A stretch of 6,125 bases of DNA from assembly GCA_034436375.1 (NCBI GenBank), contig DAOTVS010000135.1, positions 1-6,125 of the forward strand. The letters run 5' to 3'. The position numbers and the translations under genes are program-made. Below the pieces are notes generated by a model that saw nothing but the letters and a program-made list of their open reading frames with translations, searched no databases and was not told where the DNA came from. Below are positions 1-5,847 of this stretch, piece by piece (within the stretch, counting starts at the first letter, position 1; the number at the start of each line of letters is the position of its first letter). Source of the DNA: DAOTVS01 sp034436375 (GTDB lineage Bacteria > Chloroflexota > Anaerolineae > SpSt-313).

Positions 1-48
1 TGGCTGCTCCGCAGAGCGGCCATCCCGAGCCACACCACCCCTCCATAC

Positions 49-87
49 CTCAGGCGTAAGGCCGGGCGGCGGCGGAGCATATTGCCC
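49..87 (+). repeat. Degenerate intergenic repeat, copy A
   Basis: This stretch aligns without gaps to 2943-2981 (offset 2894), with 28 of 39 positions identical by hand count. The shared core is GGC-N5-GCC followed by GGG, then GCGGAGCA. The GGC (53-55) and GCC (61-63) arms could form a short hairpin around GTAAG. The two copies flank the GH38-like gene. It resembles the dispersed stem-CTAAAG-stem intergenic repeats I recall from several GC-rich phyla, but I cannot verify that here. Confidence 0.5.
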
Positions 88-112
88 AGCTTAGGTCCCG
101 GATGTTTGCCGG

Positions 113-132
113 CAAGTGGCCATCTCCACTTG
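113..132. repeat. Perfect 7-bp inverted repeat upstream of the GH38-like gene
   Basis: CAAGTGG (113-119) and CCACTTG (126-132) are perfect reverse complements with a 6-base loop. The site overlaps the region where a -35 element would lie for the TATACT box at 155-160. It could be an operator for a dimeric repressor or a hairpin ending an upstream transcript. There is no T-tract, which argues against a classical intrinsic terminator. Confidence 0.4.
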
Positions 133-160
133 GGCGGGCCGGGTGGATTTGGGGTATACT
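130..160 (+). promoter_or_regulatory. Possible promoter for the glycosidase gene block
   Basis: TATACT at 155-160 is a good sigma70 -10 box. The best upstream partner is TTGGGC at 130-135, a weak -35 with a long 19-bp spacer. A transcript would start near 167 and have a leader of about 90 bases. The -10 is convincing in GC-rich surroundings, but the poor -35 keeps this tentative. It could need an activator or respond to the adjacent palindrome. Confidence 0.35.
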
Positions 161-241
161 GGAGTTGTGAGCCCCAGCCATGAGGGTATCCTTCCGGGGG
201 CGGCAGGCGAGCGGCCCCTGCGCGGGGTGTTGCCTGCAACC

Positions 242-250
242 AAGGAGGAA
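242..250 (+). promoter_or_regulatory. Strong ribosome binding site fixing the GH38-like start
   Basis: AAGGAGGAA lies 7 bases before ATG 258. The in-frame upstream ATG at 180 has no comparable site. The 26 residues between the two ATGs (cysteine- and arginine-rich) do not look like part of the enzyme, so 258 is taken as the start. Confidence 0.85.
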
Positions 251-257
251 ACAGACC

Positions 258-2867
258 ATGCCTACCCCCGCTTCGTCCGCCCGGCAGGCCCTGGCCGGGC
301 ACACCATTTGGCTCTGGCATTACCTGCATGCGGACTGGCAATGGGAGCAGTCGCGCGCCTGGCACGCGGAGCGCTATGCGCTGGCGGTGGGCGAGGCGCT
401 GGACCTGATGCAGCGCGACGCCGAGTTCATGTACTTTTTCGATACGGAGAGCGAGTTCTTCTCGGCGGTGGCGGAGCGGCTGGGCCCGCGCCTGGAGGAG
501 CTGCGGCAGCGGGTGCGGGAGGGGCGCGTGCGCATTGTCAGCGCGCAGGTGGCCAACTGCCGCCCCAACCAGGTGGGCGATGAGACCTACTTGCGCAACC
601 TGCAGCTCGGGCGGGCCTTTTTCGCGGCCAACCTACCCCCCACGGATCTCTCTCTCTTCCACAGTGTGGATATCGCCATCGGCCACAGCCAGATGCCCCA
701 GATTCTGCGCCTGGCGGGCTTTCAGTATTACCGGGCCTGGCGCCCGCACGGCCCCCTGAATGCCCGCAGCGTGCCGCACCAGTTCCACTGGGAGGGGCTG
801 GACGGCTCACGCATCCTGGTGACGCGCGGCCCCTATGGCGGGCTCTGGCACAGCAAGGAACTGCCTCCCCTGGATGATGGGCACTGGGATGAGATTGTCT
901 CTCACCTCTACGATGCCTATTTTCACGACCAGGTCCTGGCCGGGCGCTCCGCTAGCGGGCAACTTTTCCTGATCCAGGGCTCCGATGACGCGCGCCCGCT
1001 GCGCACGGGCGACGGCGACCGGCCGATCGACGTCCCCGGCCTGCTGGCTGCCTGGCGCCGGCGGGAGGATATCCCCATCCGTTGGTGCACGCCGCTGGAG
1101 TTCAGCCGGGCGGTGGCGGCGCAGGCGGAGCGCCTGCCGGTGGTGCGCGGGATGCTGGATGGCGCGGATGTGGGCTATAACACGGCGAACGGCGGCACGC
1201 GCGGCCTGTGGTACTGGCGGCAGATGAACGATCGCCGCCTGCTGCGCGCCGAGCGCTGGGCGGCTGCGGCAGCTGCAGCCGGCTCCCCGGCGCCCCAGGA
1301 AGAGCTGCGGCAGCTCTGGCGGCAGCACCTCACCTATCAGGCCCACGCGCAAGAGTTCGCTTTCCAGGAAGATTTCGACGAGCTGGTGGGCCTGGCGCGC
1401 GATGTGGCCTGGCGGGCCGAGCGCATCGAGCGGGAGGCGCAGGGGGCGCTCGCGCGGGCGGCGGGTGGGGGCGATCACACCGTGCGCTATGTGTTCAACC
1501 CCCACCCCTGGCCGGTCGAGGCGGATGTGGAGATCCAGGCTCCCTGCCCGCTGGCCGGCACGATGGCCATCCGGGCGGTGGACGAGCACGGCCTGCCCCT
1601 GCCCCAGCAGACCCTGGACGAGTTCCGCCATCCGCGCCTGACGGGCAGCCTGACGGAGGCACGGCAACTGGTGCGGGTGACGCTGCCGCCGCTGGGCTAC
1701 CGGCGCATCGCGCTGCAGGAAGAGGCGGCGCCCGCGCCGCAGGGGCCGGCACCGGCACCGGAGGGTACGCTGAATGCGGCGGGCCTGCGCCTCGTCTACC
1801 GGGACCATGCCCTGCGCTCGGTGCAGGATGTGGCGAGCGGCGCGGCCTATGCCGGGGCCGACGGCGCCACCTGGCCCACCCTCGCCTTTCATGTGCTCGA
1901 CAATGCCACCTGGCTCTTTGCCGGGCCCGAGCTGCGGCGCGAGTTCTTCGTGCCGGAGCGCAGCGCTTGGGTCGAAACCGGCCCCCTGCGCTGGCGGCAC
2001 CGTGCTTGGGGCACACTCGGGCCCTACCGGGCACAGGTCGATACCGTGGCCGGTGGGCGCGCGCGGGAATGCGGCGTGGAGGTGCGCCTGGAGGGGCACT
2101 GGGACGAGGCGCCACTGACGGGGTTTGTGACGCTGCTGGGCGACCTGGCGGGGGAGGGCAAGCTTACGGCCGATATCCCCTTTGGCGTCGAGCCGCGGGA
2201 CCCGGAGCACGACATCTATGTGCACAGTGTGCCGCAGGGGCGCGACCTGGGCATCGCCGATATGTTCGAGCGCCTGCGCCCGGGCTTTTTCTGGGCGCGC
2301 TCCTGGGTCGATTGGTCGGCGGCGGGGCACGGGGTGACCTGGCTCAGCGCGGATGGGTGCTATTACTGGCTCAAGGAGCCCGGCCGGCTGGGGCATATCC
2401 TGCTGCGCTGCGTGCGCCTGACCCCAGGCACGTGGGAGGAGCGCTGCGGCGAGCACCTGGCCGGCGCGGGTGTGCACACCTTCTCGTATGCCCTGCACTT
2501 CCACGACGGCAACTGGCGTGATGCCGGCCCCCAGCGGCGCAGCGCGGAGCTGCACCTGCCGCCGGTTGTGCGGGGTGCGGAGGGTGTGACTCCGGCCACC
2601 CTGCCCGCCGCCCACAGCTTTCTGGCGCTGGCGGGCCCGGCGCAGCTTTCCGCCTGCTACTGGGAGGGCGAGCACCTGCTGGTGCGGCTCTATGAGCGGG
2701 AAGGGATGGGGGGAGAAGCCACGTTGACCCTGGACCGGGCGCCGCAGAGCGCGCAGGCGGAGGACCTGCTGGGGCAGCGGGCCGATGTGCCCGTGCAGGT
2801 GCAGGGGCAGGAGGTGCGGGTGCTGCTGCGGCCATGGCAGATTGTGACCTTGCGCTTGGGCGTCTAG
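258..2867 (+). CDS. Divergent GH38-type alpha-mannosidase-like glycoside hydrolase
   Basis: An 869-residue protein without signal peptide or membrane segment, so probably cytoplasmic. The N-terminal third reads as a GH38 catalytic domain. LHADWQW at 23-29 corresponds to the HxD zinc motif (H24, D26), and D138 followed by GHS at 142-144 corresponds to the nucleophile block (DxxxGHS in Golgi mannosidase II). GSDD at 241-244 matches the acid/base region. A helical middle domain follows (LWRQHLTYQAH, from 353), then a long beta-rich C-terminal half beginning around VFNPHPWP at 412. GH38 enzymes are zinc-dependent retaining alpha-mannosidases. Where family members usually have a zinc-binding His before a Gly-Thr pair, this protein appears to have N311 (NGGT), which may change metal binding or specificity. 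The true substrate is not readable from sequence. It is the first gene of a block with a cupin isomerase and an APH-type kinase, suggesting intracellular breakdown of an imported glycoside. The family call is firm, the substrate is not. Confidence 0.83.
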   Translation: MPTPASSARQALAGHTIWLWHYLHADWQWEQSRAWHAERYALAVGEALDLMQRDAEFMYFFDTESEFFSAVAERLGPRLEELRQRVREGRVRIVSAQVANCRPNQVGDETYLRNLQLGRAFFAANLPPTDLSLFHSVDIAIGHSQMPQILRLAGFQYYRAWRPHGPLNARSVPHQFHWEGLDGSRILVTRGPYGGLWHSKELPPLDDGHWDEIVSHLYDAYFHDQVLAGRSASGQLFLIQGSDDARPLRTGDGDRPIDVPGLLAAWRRREDIPIRWCTPLEFSRAVAAQAERLPVVRGMLDGADVGYNTANGGTRGLWYWRQMNDRRLLRAERWAAAAAAAGSPAPQEELRQLWRQHLTYQAHAQEFAFQEDFDELVGLARDVAWRAERIEREAQGALARAAGGGDHTVRYVFNPHPWPVEADVEIQAPCPLAGTMAIRAVDEHGLPLPQQTLDEFRHPRLTGSLTEARQLVRVTLPPLGYRRIALQEEAAPAPQGPAPAPEGTLNAAGLRLVYRDHALRSVQDVASGAAYAGADGATWPTLAFHVLDNATWLFAGPELRREFFVPERSAWVETGPLRWRHRAWGTLGPYRAQVDTVAGGRARECGVEVRLEGHWDEAPLTGFVTLLGDLAGEGKLTADIPFGVEPRDPEHDIYVHSVPQGRDLGIADMFERLRPGFFWARSWVDWSAAGHGVTWLSADGCYYWLKEPGRLGHILLRCVRLTPGTWEERCGEHLAGAGVHTFSYALHFHDGNWRDAGPQRRSAELHLPPVVRGAEGVTPATLPAAHSFLALAGPAQLSACYWEGEHLLVRLYEREGMGGEATLTLDRAPQSAQAEDLLGQRADVPVQVQGQEVRVLLRPWQIVTLRLGV

Positions 2868-2883
2868 TCGCTACGCGGAGACG

Positions 2884-2907
2884 AACGACTAAAGTCGTTA
2901 CTACGAC
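2884..2907. repeat. Overlapping, mutually exclusive hairpins
   Basis: AACGACT (2884-2890) pairs with AGTCGTT (2893-2899) across two bases. GTCGT (2894-2898) can instead pair with ACGAC (2903-2907) around TACT. TAGTCG, which includes the stop codon of the preceding gene (2865-2870), can also pair with CGACTA (2886-2891). The stem-CTAAAG-stem form followed by TTACTACGA looks like a dispersed intergenic repeat. No T-tract follows, so it is not a standard terminator, though it could stabilise or attenuate the transcript. Confidence 0.5.
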
Positions 2908-2942
2908 ACTGGGCGAGAGCCGTGTGGCCACTCCCCACACCC

Positions 2943-2981
2943 CAAAGGCCTAAAGCCGGGTGGTTGCGGAGCACACAACCC
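2943..2981 (+). repeat. Degenerate intergenic repeat, copy B
   Basis: This is the partner of the 49-87 copy, 28 of 39 positions identical. It has GGC (2947-2949), CTAAA, GCC (2955-2957), then GGG and GCGGAGCA. It sits about 40 bases before the cupin start. Position and divergence suggest an old dispersed element rather than a recent duplication. Confidence 0.5.
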
Positions 2982-3022
2982 GGGAGAGTTCCCCGCCAGT
3001 TGATTGGCAAAGAGAGGGATTG

Positions 3023-3511
3023 ATGGACAGCAACAGCGAGGGAGTCGATTTCCCCTTCCAGCCGGGGCCGGATGAGCGCGCGCGGGCCATTGCGCGCTGC
3101 TACGAGCTGGCCCGCGAGTGGGGGCTGACCCTGCCCGCGGTCGGGCCCATCGTGCTGGATTTCGGCCTGGGCTGCTTTGCGGAGATCGGCGAGGTCGAGT
3201 TCTGGGTGGCCAATGAGGAGCAGGCGGGCTATTGCGGCAAGTTCCTCTTTGTCGATGACGGGCAGACCTGCCCCTATCATCGCCATGCGGTCAAGCACGA
3301 GACCTTTTTCGTGCTCAAGGGCCGCGTGCGCATGGTGGTCGACGGCCGGGAGCGGGTGCTGGCGCACGGGGATACGCTGGTCATGCCGCCGGGGGTGGCT
3401 CATTCCTTCACCGGCGGCGGCCCGGCGCTGCTGCTGGAGGTCTCGATGCCCAGCATCCGCCACGACTCGTTTTTCGCCGACCCGGCCATCGGCGAGAACG
3501 GCATTATCTGA
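3023..3511 (+). CDS. Cupin-fold sugar isomerase, D-lyxose isomerase (YdaE-like) family
   Basis: A 162-residue single-domain cupin, close to the length of Bacillus YdaE-type D-lyxose isomerases. The metal site is clear: GQTCPYHRH gives H86 and H88, KHETF gives K91 and E93, and PPGVAHSF gives H127. The N-terminal DFGLG (46-50) and C-terminal SxxHDxFFxDP (ending near residue 157) also resemble that family. Characterised members interconvert D-lyxose and D-xylulose and often D-mannose and D-fructose, using a divalent metal in the cytoplasm. ATG 3023 is preferred over GTG 2960 because a purine-rich AGAGAGGGA (3011-3019) lies just upstream and the family homology begins after it. Its stop overlaps the kinase start (TGATG), so the two are translationally coupled. 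With a mannosidase-like gene upstream, isomerisation of the released aldose is a reasonable role. Another aldose, or a non-enzymatic cupin function, cannot be excluded. Confidence 0.78.
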   Translation: MDSNSEGVDFPFQPGPDERARAIARCYELAREWGLTLPAVGPIVLDFGLGCFAEIGEVEFWVANEEQAGYCGKFLFVDDGQTCPYHRHAVKHETFFVLKGRVRMVVDGRERVLAHGDTLVMPPGVAHSFTGGGPALLLEVSMPSIRHDSFFADPAIGENGII

Positions 3512-4509
3512 TGCGCGTGTACCACGGCGACCCGGCCAAGCTCGCCGCACCCAGGCCGGCGCTGACCCGGGGGCTCCTCGCGTTCGTTGCGGAGCGATAC
3601 GGCCTGCGCGTGGATAGCCCGCGGGACCTGGGCGGGAGCTTTAACCTCAACGTGCTGGTCGACGGCCACGTGCTGCGGGTGTACGGGCCGTGGGTGAGTG
3701 GGGAGAGGCTCCAGGCGCTGCAGCGGATCCGCCGGACGCTGCGCGCCAGGGGCGTCCCCATCCCCGAGGTGCGGCCGGCGCGCGATGGGGCGCCCTTGTG
3801 CGCTTTTGGCGACTGCGTGCTCGAGGTCGAAAGATACATTGCTGGTGTGCCTATGGCCTCATGGGCGCAGCTCCGCACCGGCATGCGCGCGCTGGGGCGG
3901 CTGCACAGCCTCATGGCGGACCTTGACGTTGAGGCGCCGCCGCCCATTGCCAATCATCTGCCGCAGGAGCTGGCGCTCGCCGCCACGCTCGACGCGGCGG
4001 CGGTGATACGGGCCTGGGGGCCGGCGGCGCAGGAAAAGCGGTACGCGGAGAGCGCCGAGGCGCTGGCGCGCCTGCTCCCCGTCGCTCCGCTGCCGCGCCA
4101 GTTGGTGCACGGCGATTTCTGGGACAACAATGTCCTCTTCCGCGGTGCCGAGCTGGCCGCCGTGCTCGATTTTGACTTTGCGGGGGTCCGCCCGCGCGTG
4201 GATGACCTGGCCCTGCCGCTGTATTGTGTCCTGGAGGATGGAGGGCAGTTGGCCGATGTGCGCAGTCTGGTCGATGCGTACGATGAGGGTTGCTCCACGC
4301 CGCTGTCGAAGGATGAGCGCCGGGCGCTGCCTTTCGCCATGGCGCGCATGCCGCTCTCGTTCCTGCAGTACCTGGTGCTGCCGGGCGACGCCGGGTACAT
4401 GGAGGGGTTGCGCCGGGAGTTTAGCGAGAAGCGCAGCCCCGCCTGCGAGCGGTGGCTCAACGCGCTGCGAGAGGGCACGCTCGGGGAGGGGACGTTCGCC
4501 TCACGGTAG
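3511..4509 (+). CDS. APH-fold small-molecule kinase (phosphotransferase enzyme family)
   Basis: A 332-residue protein with the aminoglycoside phosphotransferase/choline kinase fold. GGSFNLNVLVDGHVLRVYG (residues 41-59) looks like the nucleotide-binding glycine loop and the beta strand after it. HGDFWDNN at 200-207 is the catalytic loop (H200, D202 base, N207 metal ligand). DFDFAG from 220 is the second metal-binding motif (D220). The first base of its ATG is the last base of the cupin stop codon, so translation is coupled. The fold covers antibiotic kinases, but also fructosamine, methylthioribose, maltose and N-acetylhexosamine kinases. In this setting a sugar or sugar derivative made by the two upstream enzymes is the likeliest substrate, and antibiotic resistance is unlikely. 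There is no signal peptide, so it is cytoplasmic. The exact substrate is not predictable from sequence. Confidence 0.8.
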   Translation: MRVYHGDPAKLAAPRPALTRGLLAFVAERYGLRVDSPRDLGGSFNLNVLVDGHVLRVYGPWVSGERLQALQRIRRTLRARGVPIPEVRPARDGAPLCAFGDCVLEVERYIAGVPMASWAQLRTGMRALGRLHSLMADLDVEAPPPIANHLPQELALAATLDAAAVIRAWGPAAQEKRYAESAEALARLLPVAPLPRQLVHGDFWDNNVLFRGAELAAVLDFDFAGVRPRVDDLALPLYCVLEDGGQLADVRSLVDAYDEGCSTPLSKDERRALPFAMARMPLSFLQYLVLPGDAGYMEGLRREFSEKRSPACERWLNALREGTLGEGTFASR

Positions 4510-4539
4510 GGCTCGTGCCAGCGGTCTGCCGAGATGATG

Positions 4540-4562
4540 CCTTTGGGCCTGTGTTCCCAAGG
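4540..4562 (+). terminator. Weak hairpin after the kinase gene
   Basis: CCTT-T-GGG (4540-4547) can pair with CCCAAGG (4556-4562) with one bulged T, around a loop of about 8 bases. It lies 31 bases beyond the kinase stop. The following bases (ATAGGAG) are not a U-tract, so termination here would be inefficient or Rho-assisted. Confidence 0.25.
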
Positions 4563-4612
4563 ATAGGAGCGCTATGGGCCAGGAAGGATTCATGGATATG
4601 GAGGACCAACAG

Positions 4613-4638
4613 CGCGCATAGCCGACCGGCTATGCGCG
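4613..4638. terminator. 12-bp perfect inverted repeat at a convergent gene junction
   Basis: CGCGCATAGCCG (4613-4624) and CGGCTATGCGCG (4627-4638) are exact reverse complements with a 2-base centre. This is by far the strongest hairpin in the window. It sits between two convergent genes, and the TAG stop of the - strand DeoR gene (4630-4632) lies inside its right arm. No T-tract follows on either strand, so it is probably a bidirectional, U-tract-poor terminator or a 3' stabilising hairpin. Confidence 0.6.
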
Positions 4639-5511
4639 TGGGACCAGAATGACTTGTACGCCCCGGTCCTGCAAGAGCTTGGTAAAATCAGGCGGGGCGC
4701 CTTCGTCGGTCACAAAGACATTGATCTCCTCCAGCGACAGGATGGCCTGGATCTTGTCAACGCCAATCTTGCTCGAGTCTGTAACCACAATCACGCGATC
4801 GGCAGAGTGGGCAAGGCGTCGCACCAGGCTAGCCTCGCGCACATTGTCCGTCGTCAACCCTCGTGCCGCACTAGCGCCATCGGTGCCCATGAACAGGGTG
4901 TTCACCTTGACTTCGGATAGCGCTCCCTCTGTCAGGGGGCCTACCAGATCGTCGTTATCGGGCACGTACAAGCCACCGAGCACGATGAGGCGGATCTGTC
5001 GCTGCGTCCGCAGTTCGAAAGCGATCATGATGGAGCGGGTGACGATGGTCAACCCGCCGCTCTGTAAGAGGGCGGGAGGAATACTGCGGACGACTTGCAA
5101 GGCCGTCGTACCCGGGTCGACCATCAGTGTCTCACGTGGACGGATGAGCTGGGCGGCCGCTCTGCCGATGGCTTGCTTGATGGCAAGATTGTGGAGCATG
5201 CGGGCATCAAAGGCAATGCTCTGGCCGGGTTGAGTCAGGTATTCTGCACCGCCATGGACGCGCTTGAGTACCCCTGTCCTCTCCAGATGCTCTAGGTCGC
5301 GTCGGATCGATACTCGCGAGGCGCCCAACAGATCACTCAGCTCCGCGATGGATGCTTTCTGCACGCGCTGCAGTTCCTGCACAATCGCCCAACGGCGCGC
5401 TGCAGTTGACCGCCAGCCACCTGCATATGGCTGCCCCTCACCCACGGCGTCTGTCTCGATGCTGCCGGGTGACCCCTTGGACTCCAGGAATGACTCTGTC
5501 GTTTCGGCCAT
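4630..5511 (-). CDS. DeoR-family transcriptional repressor of sugar metabolism
   Basis: A 293-residue regulator. A winged helix-turn-helix occupies about residues 39-92, with ELSDLLGASRVSIRRDLEHL (57-76) as the recognition unit and LKRVHGGA (82-89) closing it. The C-terminal sugar-phosphate sensing domain (DeoRC, ISOCOT-like) shows VDPGTT (131-136), VTRS (157-160), NTLFMGTDG (204-212), GLTTDN (218-223) and VTDSSKIG (243-250). Family members usually repress neighbouring sugar-uptake and catabolic genes and are released by a phosphorylated sugar. About 35 polar residues precede the usual family start, making it longer than the typical 250-260 residues. An in-frame GTG at 5445 is an alternative start, and neither start has a strong ribosome binding site. 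The gene converges on the glycosidase-isomerase-kinase block and diverges from the lipoprotein gene, so it probably controls the latter and possibly both. Confidence 0.9.
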   Translation of the reverse strand: MAETTESFLESKGSPGSIETDAVGEGQPYAGGWRSTAARRWAIVQELQRVQKASIAELSDLLGASRVSIRRDLEHLERTGVLKRVHGGAEYLTQPGQSIAFDARMLHNLAIKQAIGRAAAQLIRPRETLMVDPGTTALQVVRSIPPALLQSGGLTIVTRSIMIAFELRTQRQIRLIVLGGLYVPDNDDLVGPLTEGALSEVKVNTLFMGTDGASAARGLTTDNVREASLVRRLAHSADRVIVVTDSSKIGVDKIQAILSLEEINVFVTDEGAPPDFTKLLQDRGVQVILVPRA

Positions 5512-5524
5512 CAGTCTCTATCCA

Positions 5525-5536
5525 AGTACGCGTACA
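5525..5536. promoter_or_regulatory. Palindromic operator candidate upstream of deoR start
   Basis: GTACGCGTAC (5526-5535) is a perfect 10-bp palindrome, 14 bases upstream of the DeoR start codon. With its flanks it reads AGTAC-G-CGTACA. The same half-sites, AGTAC and CGTACA, recur with a three-base spacer at 5833-5846 over the rightward promoter. This suggests an autoregulatory binding site for the DeoR protein. The spacers differ (1 versus 3 bases), which weakens the case. Confidence 0.4.
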
Positions 5537-5746
5537 ATGAAAACGGGCTTACGTGGGGCAAAAACCCTCTGTATGATGCTCCTTTAGCATTGTTGTGTGC
5601 TGGAAATGCTGCCATGGATGCCGCCCGTTTCTGACGCCGTGCCCCATCCGGCCTTGAGCCAATATCCAATAGCGGTTAGGTGGCGAAGCTCACGAAACTG
5701 GTATTTGAACAATTTGCCTAGCAGGGCATAGCGACCATTTTGCTAA

Positions 5747-5775
5747 AGTATATGAAAGGGGGAATGCACTGTCAA
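5747..5775 (-). promoter_or_regulatory. Near-consensus sigma70 promoter for the DeoR gene
   Basis: Read on the - strand, TTGACA (5775-5770) is separated by exactly 17 bases from TATACT (5752-5747). This is a full consensus -35 with a 5/6 -10. The start would be near 5740, giving a leader of about 229 bases before the DeoR ATG. Confidence 0.75.
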
Positions 5776-5806
5776 CTAGAGCAATAGATACAGTCCATGT
5801 GGTATA

Positions 5807-5835
5807 TTGACACAAGAATGAAAAGATGATATAGT
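5807..5835 (+). promoter_or_regulatory. Near-consensus sigma70 promoter for the lipoprotein gene
   Basis: TTGACA (5807-5812), a 17-base spacer and TATAGT (5830-5835) make an almost ideal housekeeping promoter. The start would be near 5842, with a leader of about 196 bases to the ATG at 6038. A promoter this strong ahead of sugar-uptake genes implies repression, consistent with the adjacent DeoR gene and the operator-like repeats on and after the -10. Confidence 0.78.
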
Positions 5836-5846
5836 ACTATCGTACA
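5831..5846. promoter_or_regulatory. Operator-like palindromes on the -10 and start site
   Basis: ATAGTACTAT (5831-5840) is a perfect 10-bp palindrome overlapping the -10 box. GTAC-TATC-GTAC (5834-5845) overlaps it and covers the likely start site, and the wider motif AGTAC/CGTACA (5833-5846) is shared with 5525-5536. A protein bound here would block RNA polymerase. Confidence 0.4.
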
Positions 5847-5847
5847 T

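Larger units (their letters stand above)
2868..3022 (+). other. Intergenic gap with repeat elements, no clear promoter
   Basis: These 155 bases separate the GH38-like gene from the cupin gene. They hold the overlapping inverted repeats at 2884-2907 and copy B of the degenerate repeat (2943-2981). I see no convincing -35/-10 pair, so the cupin and kinase genes may be read through from the upstream gene. An in-frame GTG at 2960 would extend the cupin by 21 residues, but that extension looks like non-coding sequence. Confidence 0.5.

Noticed and set aside
1..112. Tail of an upstream protein-coding gene at the left edge
   Set aside because: None of the three + strand frames gives a protein-like sequence, and the region instead holds a degenerate repeat.
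180..257. N-terminal extension of the glycosidase from ATG 180
   Set aside because: There is no ribosome binding site before 180, the extension is Cys/Arg-rich and unlike the family, and a strong AAGGAGGAA precedes ATG 258.
1208..2521. 437-residue + strand frame overlapping the glycosidase
   Set aside because: It is a Gly/Ala/Arg-rich out-of-frame shadow without domain motifs.
807..2675. Long 622-residue open frame on the - strand within the glycosidase gene
   Set aside because: Its composition (Arg, Pro, Gln, Ala, His) is that of an antisense shadow of GC-rich coding DNA. It has no recognisable motif, while the + strand frame has clear GH38 motifs.
2864..3550. 228-residue - strand frame opposite the cupin gene
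   Set aside because: The + strand carries intact cupin metal motifs, and this is its antisense shadow.
3511..4509. Antibiotic-resistance phosphotransferase
   Set aside because: The APH fold alone does not imply drug modification. The tight coupling to a sugar isomerase gene argues for a metabolic kinase.
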